Below are positions 1-7,421 of a DNA stretch of 15,438 nt, one piece after another. Each line of letters starts with the position of its first letter. The stretch's first letter is position 1. The position numbers were made by a program, and so were the translations under genes. A model generated the notes under the pieces. It did not search any database. It was not told the origin of the DNA and saw nothing but the letters and a program-made list of their open reading frames with translations. This DNA is from JBHHXR01 sp046757205 (GTDB taxonomy: Bacteria; Pseudomonadota; Alphaproteobacteria; Rhodobacterales; Rhodobacteraceae). The DNA lies in the NCBI GenBank assembly GCA_046757205.1, contig JBHHXR010000061.1, positions 1 through 15,438 of the forward strand. The letters run 5' to 3'.

Positions 1-429
1 GGGCGCCTGCGTCGCGATCAGCGAACGTCCCCGCCGGCCGATCGCGGCCTCGCCCGCCGCCACCATGGCGGGGAAGGTGTCGCGCAGCCTGCCGCCCTCG
101 AAGGCCGGGTCGATGATCCGGCGCTGGCGCTTCCATTCTTCGCCGTTGGTGACGAAAACCGAGTTGCCGAGAAGCGATTTCAGGGTGGCGCGGATGATGC
201 CCGATTTGGGAAAATCCTCGGGCCGCCCGGCCAGGACTTCACGCACGAGCTGCGGCTGGTTGATGAGGTAGGACCGGAAACGCGGCGTTTTCATTTCCGC
301 CATCCAGGCATTGTATAGCCGTGCCGGTTGCGACGAGAAGAGGTCGCGTCGGGCAAGAAGAAAGCGCCGCAGGGGCGACACTCCGTCCGGCCGCGAAGCC
401 GGTTTCGGCGGCACGACAGGCCCGCTCAT
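1..429 (-). CDS. Cytochrome P450, N-terminal part (cut by the left window edge)
   Basis: The minus-strand frame from the ATG at 429 stays open to base 1, giving 143 residues without a stop, so the gene continues outside the window. The translation reads as the N-terminal third of a bacterial cytochrome P450, a haem-thiolate mono-oxygenase. Residues 88-110 (GNSVFVTNGEEWKRQRRIID...) carry the helix-C signature WxxxR (W99, R103) that contacts a haem propionate, followed by the usual 'PAF' segment. The I-helix, ExxR and haem-Cys motifs would lie beyond the edge and cannot be checked. There is no N-terminal membrane anchor, so a soluble protein is expected. The start ATG overlaps the stop of the upstream hydrolase-like gene (ATGA, 429-426), which implies co-transcription and translational coupling. 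The substrate cannot be told from this part. The family call is fairly secure; the subfamily is not. Confidence 0.85.
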   Translation of the reverse strand, partial: MSGPVVPPKPASRPDGVSPLRRFLLARRDLFSSQPARLYNAWMAEMKTPRFRSYLINQPQLVREVLAGRPEDFPKSGIIRATLKSLLGNSVFVTNGEEWKRQRRIIDPAFEGGRLRDTFPAMVAAGEAAIGRRGRSLIATQAP

Positions 430-1655
430 TGCCCGGTATCCCGGTAGGGCGAACATGGCCTCGTGATGCGCGAGCGCGAGTTTCCGCGCCGCGCCAGAAG
501 ATCGCCGAGCCGGTGCGGCCCGGCCGTTATGCGGAAATAATCGTAGTCGCGCGGGCGCTCGAAGGCGCAGAGATACTGGATGTGGCGGCGAAAAAACCGC
601 CAGCGGGTCTTTTTCAGCGTCTGTGGCGACAGTGTCTGCGAATAGGCCGCCGAGATCGTCACCGGCCAGCGCGCGGGCCGCCCTTGGGGCGCGACGCCGG
701 TCACCTGCACGGGGTCGCAGAGCGCGAAGCTGGCGCCGTCGCCGGGCGCGCTGACGTCCGCCCAGACCACGCGCGGATGGCCGGACAGGTAACGCAGGTC
801 GCGGCGCAACTCCCGCGCTTCGGGCAGAAACGACACCATCGGGATGGCCTGCCCCAGCGTCAGCAGCGCGATCTGCTGCGGCTGGCCGGGGCCCCGGCGC
901 AGCACCTCCGCCGCCAGGACGACCGCCAGCCAGGCGCCCGAGGAATGGCCGACGATCATCACCTCGTCGGCGCCGCCGCGCCGCGCCGCCGCTATCCGCT
1001 CGACGAATTCGCTGAGCCGCGGCCGCAACTCCGGCGGCGTCCGCCCGGCGTGGCGCGCCGCGAAGGCGTAGTCCTGCATCAGGTAATAGGCGTAGAGACG
1101 GCCGTCGATGCGGCGGAAAGCAGCCAGGCAGACCCACAGGACGCCCAGTGCGGCGGCGGCGGCCAGCGGCGCGGAAACCACCTCCAGTGACCGGTAGGCC
1201 AGGTAGCCGGCGGCAAGACCGAACGCCAGTTGCGCCAGCAGCATCAGCACCGGATAGAGGGCGGCGATGATCGGGCCGGCGCGCAGGCTGAACAGGGCGG
1301 TCAGCGCGCCGGAGCGCAGATAGAGCCACACCGTGCGCAGCAGGAGCGCGAAGGTGCGCGGGATCGAGACATCCATCGAGGCGCGCACGATGTCGTCCCA
1401 GGCGAGGAACTCGAAGCGGGTCGCGGTCTCCTGTCCGTCGATCCGCGCCGTGACCCGCCAGTTGTAGGGGGTACCGCTGCCCGCGCCCAGTTCCAGCGTG
1501 TAACCGCAGATTTCCGCCTGCCGCCTGCCCTCGCCGCGGTAAAGCTCGCGATAGCGGCGCGGCGGCATGGGATCGAAGCCCGGCACGTAGAATAAGCGCC
1601 GTGTGCGGACGACACCGGCCACGCCGTTCGCGGCATCCGGAAACTGCCCCTCCAT
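426..1655 (-). CDS. Membrane-anchored alpha/beta-hydrolase-like protein
   Basis: A 409-residue protein of no family I can name exactly. Near the N-terminus is FYVPGFDP (22-29), resembling the first strand and oxyanion turn of an alpha/beta hydrolase. Two or three hydrophobic segments lie at about 125-156 and 160-180. The nucleophile-elbow motif GHSSG is at 236-240 (candidate Ser238) after the strand EVMIVGHSSG. Asp and His partners cannot be assigned from sequence alone. Inferred role: an ester or lipid hydrolase on the cytoplasmic face of the membrane. It sits 41 nt downstream of the ccdA-like gene and overlaps the P450 start by ATGA. I see no good Shine-Dalgarno before the ATG at 1655, but no better in-frame start is present. 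The pairing with a P450 suggests the two act on one substrate class; that is inference. Confidence 0.65.
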   Translation of the reverse strand: MEGQFPDAANGVAGVVRTRRLFYVPGFDPMPPRRYRELYRGEGRRQAEICGYTLELGAGSGTPYNWRVTARIDGQETATRFEFLAWDDIVRASMDVSIPRTFALLLRTVWLYLRSGALTALFSLRAGPIIAALYPVLMLLAQLAFGLAAGYLAYRSLEVVSAPLAAAAALGVLWVCLAAFRRIDGRLYAYYLMQDYAFAARHAGRTPPELRPRLSEFVERIAAARRGGADEVMIVGHSSGAWLAVVLAAEVLRRGPGQPQQIALLTLGQAIPMVSFLPEARELRRDLRYLSGHPRVVWADVSAPGDGASFALCDPVQVTGVAPQGRPARWPVTISAAYSQTLSPQTLKKTRWRFFRRHIQYLCAFERPRDYDYFRITAGPHRLGDLLARRGNSRSRITRPCSPYRDTGQ

Positions 1656-1696
1656 GACACGAAACTAGACCGTTGCCGGGGCGAGGGAAAGGCCGC

Positions 1697-2449
1697 TCAG
1701 CCGATCCGGGCCAGCGCCGGGAAGGTTTCCAGGAGCCAGAAGGAAAAACTGGAAAATGCGCCGGTCAGCAGCATCGCGCCGACGAACACCAGGAACGCGC
1801 CCATCAGTTTCTCGACGGTCCCGAGATGGCGGCGGAAACGCTGCATGAGGTCGACCGCGCGCGACATGAAGACCGCCGCCAGCAGAAACGGCAGGCCGAG
1901 CCCGAGGGCGTAGACGCCGAGCAGAATAATGCCGCGTTCGACCGAGCCCTCCTGTGCCGCCAGCGACAGCACGGTGCCGAGGATCGGGCCGATGCAGGGC
2001 GTCCAGCCGAAGGCGAAGGCGAGGCCGAGGACATAGGCGCCGAGGACGCCGCCGCTGCCGCTGCCGACGTCTATGCGGGCCTCGCGGTAGAGCAGCGGAA
2101 TGCGCAGCACGCCCAGGAAATGCAACCCGAACAGGATCACCACCGCGCCGGCGGCGATTTCCATTTCGCGCTTGTAGGCCAGGAAGGCCTGCCCCAGCGC
2201 CGAAGCCGCCAGTCCGAGGAAGAAGAACACCGTGGACAGGCCGAGCACGAAGAACACGGCGGCCAGGATCACCCGGCTGCCACTGCGGTCGGAGCGCGTC
2301 ACGTCCTCCAGCGTGGAGCCGGCCATGTAGGCCAGGTAGGACGGCACGATAGGCAGCACGCAGGGCGACAGGAAGCTGACGATGCCGCCGGCCAGCGCGA
2401 TCAGCATCGCCAGCCACAGTGAAGCGTCAATTATGTCGATACCGAACAT
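1697..2449 (-). CDS. ccdA: CcdA/DsbD-type cytochrome c biogenesis thiol-redox membrane protein
   Basis: A 250-residue polytopic protein with about six membrane segments, the size of CcdA. The family carries electrons from cytoplasmic thioredoxin across the inner membrane to periplasmic thiol-disulfide proteins, used in cytochrome c maturation and related reactions. The two hallmark cysteines are visible: LSPCVLP (C30) in the first helix, and GWTPCIGP (C152) in the fourth, each next to proline as in the family. The loop DVTRSDRSGS (about 49-58) is cytoplasmic-like. Start choice: AGGAG at 2458-2462 lies 8 nt before the ATG at 2449. It is the first gene of a probable minus-strand operon with the hydrolase-like and P450 genes, and is divergent from a TusA-like gene. 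SoxV or another CcdA paralogue is possible, since no cyt c biogenesis partner (CcmG/TlpA) is in the window. Confidence 0.88.
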   Translation of the reverse strand: MFGIDIIDASLWLAMLIALAGGIVSFLSPCVLPIVPSYLAYMAGSTLEDVTRSDRSGSRVILAAVFFVLGLSTVFFFLGLAASALGQAFLAYKREMEIAAGAVVILFGLHFLGVLRIPLLYREARIDVGSGSGGVLGAYVLGLAFAFGWTPCIGPILGTVLSLAAQEGSVERGIILLGVYALGLGLPFLLAAVFMSRAVDLMQRFRRHLGTVEKLMGAFLVFVGAMLLTGAFSSFSFWLLETFPALARIG

Positions 2450-2457
2450 GCACCGGT

Positions 2458-2462
2458 CTCCT
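2458..2462 (-). promoter_or_regulatory. Ribosome binding site of the ccdA-like gene
   Basis: AGGAG on the minus strand, 8 nt upstream of the ATG at 2449, fixes the start of the CcdA-like protein. The 111 bp between this start and the TusA-like start must carry both promoters. I could not find a convincing -35/-10 pair for either direction there. Confidence 0.75.
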
Positions 2463-2560
2463 GGATTCCAGCCCGTATAGCCGCCGTGTCATACCACGTC
2501 ACCTAGCGAATTGTCACATTCCCGTGGACTATGTTACCGCTTGGGATTACGGAGTTTTCC

Positions 2561-2791
2561 ATGAAATGGGATGCCGAGCTGGACGCTTTGGGGCTGCTCT
2601 GCCCGCTGCCGGTGCTGAAGGCGCGCAAGCGGCTGAAGGCGCTGGCGGCCGGCGAGGTCCTGCGCATCGTCGCCGACGATCCGGCCGCCGCCGTCGACGT
2701 GCCGCATTTCTGTGCCGAACAGGGGCACGCGCTGGTGGCGCACGAACACGCCGGCGGGACGCAGATTTTCCTGGTGCGCAAGGGCGGCTGA
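2561..2791 (+). CDS. TusA/SirA-family sulfur-carrier protein
   Basis: A 76-residue cytoplasmic protein of the TusA (SirA-like, UPF0033) family. These proteins carry a persulfide on one cysteine and pass sulfur to targets such as tRNA thiolation, molybdenum cofactor or sulfur-oxidation systems. The family signature CPxP is present as LLCPLPVLKARK with the active cysteine at residue 14, and the overall length is normal. An in-frame ATG lies at 2531, but GGAG at 2551-2554 with 6 nt spacing favours ATG 2561, which also gives the normal N-terminus before the first strand (MKWDAELDALGL). It is divergent from the ccdA-like gene and convergent with the indolepyruvate oxidoreductase gene (7 bp between stop codons). 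Which pathway it serves is not shown; TusA paralogues are common and need not be the tRNA-thiolation one, so no symbol is given. Confidence 0.88.
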   Translation: MKWDAELDALGLLCPLPVLKARKRLKALAAGEVLRIVADDPAAAVDVPHFCAEQGHALVAHEHAGGTQIFLVRKGG

Positions 2792-2798
2792 GCGGCCG

Positions 2799-5700
2799 TT
2801 ACTCGGCGGCGGCCCGGGTTCCCGACGTGCCGCCGGCGCGCCATGCTTCCATCAATTCGGCGCGGCGCCTGGCGGCGGCCTCGGCGGCGGCCATCTTGAC
2901 ATGTCCGAAGCCGCGTATCTGCAGCGGCAGTTCGGCGATGGCGCGCGCCAAGTCGGCGGCCTCCGGCGACCACGCGGCCATGATCTCGTCGGTGTCGTTT
3001 TGGTATTCGCGGATCAGCGCCCGTTCCAGACGCCGCTCGGCACTTCGGCCGAAAGGATCGAACGGGGTGCCGCGCAGAACCCTGAACCGCGCCAGAACGC
3101 GGAACACCTTCAGCATCCAGGGACCGAACTCCCGCTTGCGGGCGTGGCCGTGGCGGTCCTTGCGCGCGAAAAGCGGCGGCGCGAGGTGGAACCGGATGGC
3201 GCGGACATCGGTGAAATGCTCGGCGACGGCGGCTTCCAGGGTTTCGGCATGCAGCCGGGCAACCTCGTATTCGTCCTTGTAGGACAAGAGTTTGTGATAG
3301 CCTTTTGCGACCGCCAGGGCGAATTCGTCGCCGTATTCCCGGGCCCGCGCCACGCGTTTCCGGTAGCGCCGCGCCAGTCTGCGGCCCTGGTAGCGTTCAA
3401 GATGCGCGGCGCGGCTTTCGACGATACCGTCGAACGACGGCGGCCCGGCGGGCCGCGCGTGCACGGCGGCGGCGGCGTCTTCGGGGTGGAGCACGGCCCA
3501 GCGGCCGATATGGAAGGCGCGGGTGTTGCCTTCGACCGCCGCGCCGTTGATTTCGATCGCCTTGAGCAGCGCCGCTTCGGAAAGCGGCACCAGCCCGGCC
3601 TGCCATGCCGCCCCCAGGATCACGACATTGGCGTAGATCGAATCTCCCAGCAGGGTCTCGGCCAGCTTCGTCGCCTCGATCATCCGCAGCGCCCCCTCGC
3701 CGAGCCGCGCCCGCAGCGCCAGGCCCATGCGGTCCGTCGGCAGGGAAAAATCGGCGTCATGCGTGAAAGCGCCGGTGACGATCTCGTGGCTGTTGCACAC
3801 CGCGCGGGTGCGGCCGCGCGCCATCAGACCGATGGTCTGCGCGCCGGCGGTAACGACCAGATCGCCGCCGATGACCGCGTCGGCCTCGCCAACCGCGACG
3901 CGTACGACACTGATGTCGCTTGGTTTTTCCGCAATTCGGCAATGAATGTTGACGGCGCCGCCCTTTTGGGCGAGCCCCGCCATTTCCATGATCCCGGCGC
4001 CCTTGCCCTCCAGATGGGCGGCCATGCCCAGAAGCGCGCCGACAGTGACCACGCCGGTGCCGCCGACGCCCGTCACGAGAATGTTGTAGGTGCCCCTGAT
4101 GCGCGGGATCGCCGGTGCGCCGAGATCGGGCAGCGCGATCTCCGTGGCGCTCGCCTTTCGTATCCGGGCGCCCTCCAGCGTCACGAAGGACGGGCAGAAC
4201 CCTTCCAGGCAGGTAAAGTCCTTGTTGCAGGCCGACTGGTCGATCTCGCGCTTGCGCCCGAACCCGGTTTCCAGCGGCAGGATGGCGACGCAGTTCGACT
4301 GCACGCCGCAATCGCCGCAGCCCTCGCAGACATCGGGGTTGATGAAGACCCGGCGGTCGGGATCGGGAAACAAGCCGCGCTTGCGGCGGCGGCGTTTCTC
4401 GGCGGCGCAGGTCTGGATGTAAATAATGGCTGTAACGCCTTTGATTTCCTGCAAATCCCGCTGAACAAAGTCAAGCCGGTCGCGCGTCAACAGGCGCACC
4501 GAGGCCGGGAATGCCGACTCTTCGATTTCCTCCTTCGGGTCATAGACCGCCACAACCTCCTTCACGCCCATCGCCACCAGCTCGTGCGCGATGCGCTGCG
4601 GGCTGAGGTTGCCGTCATTGGGCTGGCCGCCGGTCATCGCCACGGCGTCGTTGTAGAGTATCTTGAAGGTGATATTGACGTCCGACGCCAGCGCGGCGCG
4701 GATTGCCTGGACCCCGGAATGGTTGTAGGTTCCGTCGCCAAGGTTCTGAAAAATATGATTTCTCTTTGAAAACGGTCCTTCCCCTATCCAGTTCGCACCC
4801 TCGCCGCCCATATGCGTGAAACCGACCGAGTTGCGGTCCATCCACTGCACCATGTAATGGCAGCCGATGCCGGCGTAGGCGCGCGCGCCCTCGGGGATTT
4901 TCGTCGAACTGTTGTGCGGGCAGCCGGAGCAGAACCACGGCAGACGCTGGGCGATGTCCTCGGCATTGTCGGCGCGCGCCGCTTCATCGAGCACGGCCGC
5001 CGCGCGCCGAAGGTTGTCGCCACCGACCCCCTCCTCCAACAGAACATCCGCGAGTTTCCTTGCAATCGTAACGGGATCCAGCGCTTTCTTTACGGAAAAC
5101 AGGACCTCCCTGTTCTCCTTTTTCCATCCAATCACCCGGCGGCCGTGGCGTTCGTCGAAAATCGCTTCCTTGATCTGCACCTCGATCAGCTTGCGCTTTT
5201 CCTCCACCACGATGATGAGTTCGAGGCCCTCGGCCCATTCGCGCAAGGACTTCATGTCCAGCGGCCACACCATGCCTACCTTGTAGGTGGTGATGCCCAG
5301 CCTTTCGGCCTCGGCGGCGCCGATGCCCAGGAGCTGCAGCGCGTGGGTGGTGTCGAGCCAGCTCTTGCCGACCGAGACGATGCCGATGCGCGCGCCAGGC
5401 TTGCCGAAAACTCGTTTGTCGATTTTGTTCGCCCGTCCAAAAGCTTCGGCGGCGAACCTCTTGTAATCGTGAAGCCGGGCTTCCTGTTCGACCGGGGTAT
5501 CGCCGAGGCGGATGTTGAGCCCGCCTTCGGGCATCCCGAAATCTTCCGGCATAACGATCTTCATCCGGTCGGCAGAGCCGTCCACGACCTCGGTCACCTC
5601 GATCGTGTCCTTGACGCATTTCAGCCCGACCCAGCAGCCGCAGTAACGCGACAGCGCCCAGCCGAGCACGCCGTAGTCCAGCACTTCCTGCACGCCGGCG

Positions 5701-6218
5701 GGCGACAGGATCGGCATCAGGACGTCGGTCATCGCGAATTCGGAATGATGCAGGACGGTGGAGCTTTCGCCGGTGTGGTCGTCGCCCATGCAGACCAGTA
5801 CGCCGCCATTGGGGTCGGTCCCGGCCATGTTGGCGTGGCGGAACACGTCGCCGGAGCGGTCGACCCCCGGGCCCTTGCCGTACCACATGCCGAACACCCC
5901 GTCGAAGCGGCCCTCGCCGCGCAGGTTTGCCTGCTGGGTGCCCCACAGGGCGGTCGCGGCGAGATCCTCGTTGAGGCCGGGGTGGAACTTGACGTCGGCG
6001 GCCGCCAGTTCCGCGGCGGCGCGCGTCATGTTGATGTCGACGCCGCCGAGCGGCGAGCCGCGGTAGCCGGTGACGTAGCCGGCGGTGTTGAGGCCGGCGG
6101 CGCGGTCGCGCGCCTTCTGGATCAGCGGCAGGCGCACCAGCGCCTGGATACCGCTGAGCAGAACCTGACGTTTTTCGAGATCGTATCGGTCTTTCAGGCT
6201 GACGGTCTGAAGTGACAT
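2799..6218 (-). CDS. Indolepyruvate ferredoxin oxidoreductase, fused alpha/beta chains
   Basis: A protein of 1139 residues from ATG 6218 (residue numbers below count from the alternative ATG at 6224; subtract 2). It is the single-chain IOR of aerobic proteobacteria, which converts aryl pyruvates plus CoA to aryl-acetyl-CoA and CO2 with a low-potential acceptor, in aromatic amino acid breakdown. Order of parts: PFOR-type domain (about 20-210, GYRGSPLGGVD); CSGCPHN (432-438); TPP-binding region with GDG at 496-498 and NDAVAMTGGQ at 525-534; ferredoxin-type cysteines CEGCGDCGVQSNC (633-645) plus C666, C672 and C677; the IorB-like gamma domain with TGVGGTGVVT (718-727); and a basic C-terminal domain (about 930-1141). 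No motif is missing. Start choice: GGAAGGA (6231-6225) is 6 nt from ATG 6218 but directly abuts ATG 6224, so 6218 is preferred. A strong promoter and palindrome lie just upstream. Bases are typical of the window. Confidence 0.93.
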   Translation of the reverse strand: MSLQTVSLKDRYDLEKRQVLLSGIQALVRLPLIQKARDRAAGLNTAGYVTGYRGSPLGGVDINMTRAAAELAAADVKFHPGLNEDLAATALWGTQQANLRGEGRFDGVFGMWYGKGPGVDRSGDVFRHANMAGTDPNGGVLVCMGDDHTGESSTVLHHSEFAMTDVLMPILSPAGVQEVLDYGVLGWALSRYCGCWVGLKCVKDTIEVTEVVDGSADRMKIVMPEDFGMPEGGLNIRLGDTPVEQEARLHDYKRFAAEAFGRANKIDKRVFGKPGARIGIVSVGKSWLDTTHALQLLGIGAAEAERLGITTYKVGMVWPLDMKSLREWAEGLELIIVVEEKRKLIEVQIKEAIFDERHGRRVIGWKKENREVLFSVKKALDPVTIARKLADVLLEEGVGGDNLRRAAAVLDEAARADNAEDIAQRLPWFCSGCPHNSSTKIPEGARAYAGIGCHYMVQWMDRNSVGFTHMGGEGANWIGEGPFSKRNHIFQNLGDGTYNHSGVQAIRAALASDVNITFKILYNDAVAMTGGQPNDGNLSPQRIAHELVAMGVKEVVAVYDPKEEIEESAFPASVRLLTRDRLDFVQRDLQEIKGVTAIIYIQTCAAEKRRRRKRGLFPDPDRRVFINPDVCEGCGDCGVQSNCVAILPLETGFGRKREIDQSACNKDFTCLEGFCPSFVTLEGARIRKASATEIALPDLGAPAIPRIRGTYNILVTGVGGTGVVTVGALLGMAAHLEGKGAGIMEMAGLAQKGGAVNIHCRIAEKPSDISVVRVAVGEADAVIGGDLVVTAGAQTIGLMARGRTRAVCNSHEIVTGAFTHDADFSLPTDRMGLALRARLGEGALRMIEATKLAETLLGDSIYANVVILGAAWQAGLVPLSEAALLKAIEINGAAVEGNTRAFHIGRWAVLHPEDAAAAVHARPAGPPSFDGIVESRAAHLERYQGRRLARRYRKRVARAREYGDEFALAVAKGYHKLLSYKDEYEVARLHAETLEAAVAEHFTDVRAIRFHLAPPLFARKDRHGHARKREFGPWMLKVFRVLARFRVLRGTPFDPFGRSAERRLERALIREYQNDTDEIMAAWSPEAADLARAIAELPLQIRGFGHVKMAAAEAAARRRAELMEAWRAGGTSGTRAAAE

Positions 6219-6224
6219 TGGCAT

Positions 6225-6231
6225 TCCTTCC
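6225..6231 (-). promoter_or_regulatory. Ribosome binding site deciding the IOR start
   Basis: GGAAGGA on the minus strand. It is 6 nt before the ATG at 6218 and touches the ATG at 6224, so the start at 6218 is favoured, which shortens the protein by two residues. Confidence 0.7.
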
Positions 6232-6241
6232 GTGCCCGCGC

Positions 6242-6270
6242 ATTATAGGTCAGAACCTATGACCAATCAA
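6242..6270 (-). promoter_or_regulatory. Sigma-70-type promoter of the indolepyruvate oxidoreductase gene
   Basis: On the minus strand, TTGATT (6270-6265) is followed by exactly 17 bp and then a perfect TATAAT (6247-6242). The predicted start of transcription is near 6235, giving a leader of only about 17 nt that already contains the Shine-Dalgarno. The discriminator after the -10 box (GCGCGGGC) is very GC-rich, which in other bacteria goes with stringent (ppGpp) control; that part is inference. This is the best promoter match in the window. Confidence 0.8.
6245..6264. promoter_or_regulatory. Nested palindromes filling the IOR promoter spacer (probable operator)
   Basis: Two perfect inverted repeats overlap. 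ATAGGT-CAGA-ACCTAT spans 6245-6260 and overlaps the -10 box. GGTCA-N7-TGACC spans 6248-6264 and coincides exactly with the 17-bp spacer between the -35 and -10 boxes. A further GACCTAT half-site lies at 6306-6312. Occupancy here would cover the promoter, so a repressor is the simplest reading. The neighbouring LysR protein is a candidate, although LysR activators usually bind upstream of -35. Confidence 0.6.
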
Positions 6271-6393
6271 AGCAATTTTTCGCGACGCCGCGTTTGCCAC
6301 CCACGGACCTATCGGGTATCACGGCCGGAAGTTTGGATCCGGGCCGTGCCGGGTTGCAAGACCGCGACATCTTTCGGCGCCAGGCAGCTGGCC

Positions 6394-6399
6394 AGGAGG
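6394..6399 (+). promoter_or_regulatory. Ribosome binding site of the LysR gene
   Basis: AGGAGG, 4 nt before the ATG at 6404. It is a perfect anti-16S match and fixes the start. The 130 bp between it and the IOR promoter must contain the LysR promoter; I see no convincing -35/-10 pair on the plus strand. Confidence 0.8.
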
Positions 6400-6403
6400 C
6401 TCC

Positions 6404-7315
6404 ATGGACTGGGATAAACTGAGGATTTTCCACGCGGTAGCCGATGCCGGCAGCCTCACCCATGCAGGCGAGAACCTGCACCTGAGCCAATCGGCGGTTT
6501 CGCGCCAGATACGCGGGCTGGAGGAGAGCCTGAACGCGACGCTGTTCCACCGCCACGCCCGCGGGCTGATCCTGACCGAGCAGGGCGAACTGCTGTTTCA
6601 GGCGACGCGCAGCATGAACCGGCGGCTGGAGGCGGCGACGGCGCGGATCCGCGATTCCAAGGACGAGGTGTTCGGCGAACTGCGGGTGACGACGACGCTG
6701 GGCTTCGGCACGCTGTGGCTGGCGCCGCGGCTCGGCCGGCTGTTCGAAAAATACCCCAACCTGAAAATCGATCTGATGCTCGACGAGCGGGTGCTGGACC
6801 TGCCGATGCGCGAGGCCGACGTTGCGATCAGGATGAAGGAGCCGAGCCAGGCCGACATCGTCCGGCGCCGGCTGATGGACGTCAATATCAGGTTTTACGC
6901 CTCGCGCGCCTACCTGGAAAAGAACGGGGTCCCGCGAAGCCGCGAGGATCTGCGCGATTTCCGGTTGATCACGCACAGCCCGTCGGCGACGCAGGTTTCC
7001 GCCGGGGCGCTGTGGATTTCGCCGTTTCTCTCCGCCGAGCGGAAATCGCACCTGACGGTCAACAACTATTTCGGAATATTGCAGAGCGTCATTCACGGCC
7101 TCGGAATCGGCGCGTTGCCGGACTACATAACCGCCGATTTTCCCGATCTGGTGCGGGTGCTGCCCGACGACGAAAGCAGCACGATCCCTGTGTATCTGGC
7201 CTATGCGGAGGAGTTGCGCCGCTCCAAGCGGGTTGCCGCGTTCCGCGACTTCATTGTCGAGGAACTGGCCGAATACCGGCGCAACCTGGTGCCGGAAACC
7301 GCCGCCGGTTCATGA
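6404..7315 (+). CDS. LysR-family transcriptional regulator, LsrB/VtlR type
   Basis: A DNA-binding regulator of 303 residues, the usual LysR length. The winged helix-turn-helix covers about 1-60 (MDWDKLRIFHAVADAGSLTH...HLSQSAVSRQIRGLEE), then a linker helix and the effector-binding domain from about 90 to 290. From memory, the N-terminal third closely resembles LsrB of Sinorhizobium and VtlR of Brucella and Agrobacterium (same MDWDKLRIFHAV start and FHRHARGLILTEQGELL segment). Those proteins control oxidative stress, surface and sRNA genes. The protein contains no cysteine at all, so the Cys-based redox sensing reported for Sinorhizobium LsrB cannot operate here. It is divergent from the indolepyruvate oxidoreductase gene, and an sRNA gene lies immediately downstream. 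Orthology with LsrB/VtlR needs a tree: the usual trxB neighbour is not in the window. Confidence 0.88.
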   Translation: MDWDKLRIFHAVADAGSLTHAGENLHLSQSAVSRQIRGLEESLNATLFHRHARGLILTEQGELLFQATRSMNRRLEAATARIRDSKDEVFGELRVTTTLGFGTLWLAPRLGRLFEKYPNLKIDLMLDERVLDLPMREADVAIRMKEPSQADIVRRRLMDVNIRFYASRAYLEKNGVPRSREDLRDFRLITHSPSATQVSAGALWISPFLSAERKSHLTVNNYFGILQSVIHGLGIGALPDYITADFPDLVRVLPDDESSTIPVYLAYAEELRRSKRVAAFRDFIVEELAEYRRNLVPETAAGS

Positions 7316-7336
7316 AATGAAAACCTTTTGGTGGTA

Positions 7337-7366
7337 GGTATGCAACAGGTTGATGGCGGGTATGCA
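7337..7366. repeat. Paired direct repeat GGTATGCA upstream of the sRNA promoter
   Basis: GGTATGCA occurs at 7337-7344 and 7359-7366, 22 bp apart start to start, about two helical turns, so both copies face the same side of DNA. They lie at about -85 and -60 relative to the predicted sRNA start (about 7422), where LysR-type activators usually bind. The function is inferred from position only. Confidence 0.4.
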
Positions 7367-7388
7367 CACGCGCGACGTGTTTCTTCTT
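7366..7388 (+). terminator. Weak possible terminator of the LysR gene
   Basis: A 5-bp inverted repeat, ACACG (7366-7370) and CGTGT (7376-7380), with a 5-nt loop is followed by the T-rich TTCTTCTT. The stem is short and its T tract overlaps the -35 box of the next promoter. This may be chance. Confidence 0.25.
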
Positions 7389-7415
7389 GAAGCGCCAGCC
7401 GTAGCCCCCTATATC
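7387..7415 (+). promoter_or_regulatory. Promoter of the small RNA
   Basis: TTGAAG (7387-7392), a 17-bp spacer, then TATATC (7410-7415). The predicted start is at about 7421-7423, precisely where the first RNA hairpin begins. The fit between promoter, hairpins and terminator is the main support. Confidence 0.65.
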
Positions 7416-7421
7416 GACTCA

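Noticed and set aside
2712..4769. Long plus-strand open frame (685 codons) opposite the indolepyruvate oxidoreductase gene
   Set aside because: Antisense frame kept open by high GC; the opposite strand encodes a full-length protein with all motifs.
4812..6215. Plus-strand open frame of 467 codons
   Set aside because: Same cause: antisense to the IOR N-terminal half, low-complexity His/Asp/Ala-rich product, no ribosome binding site.
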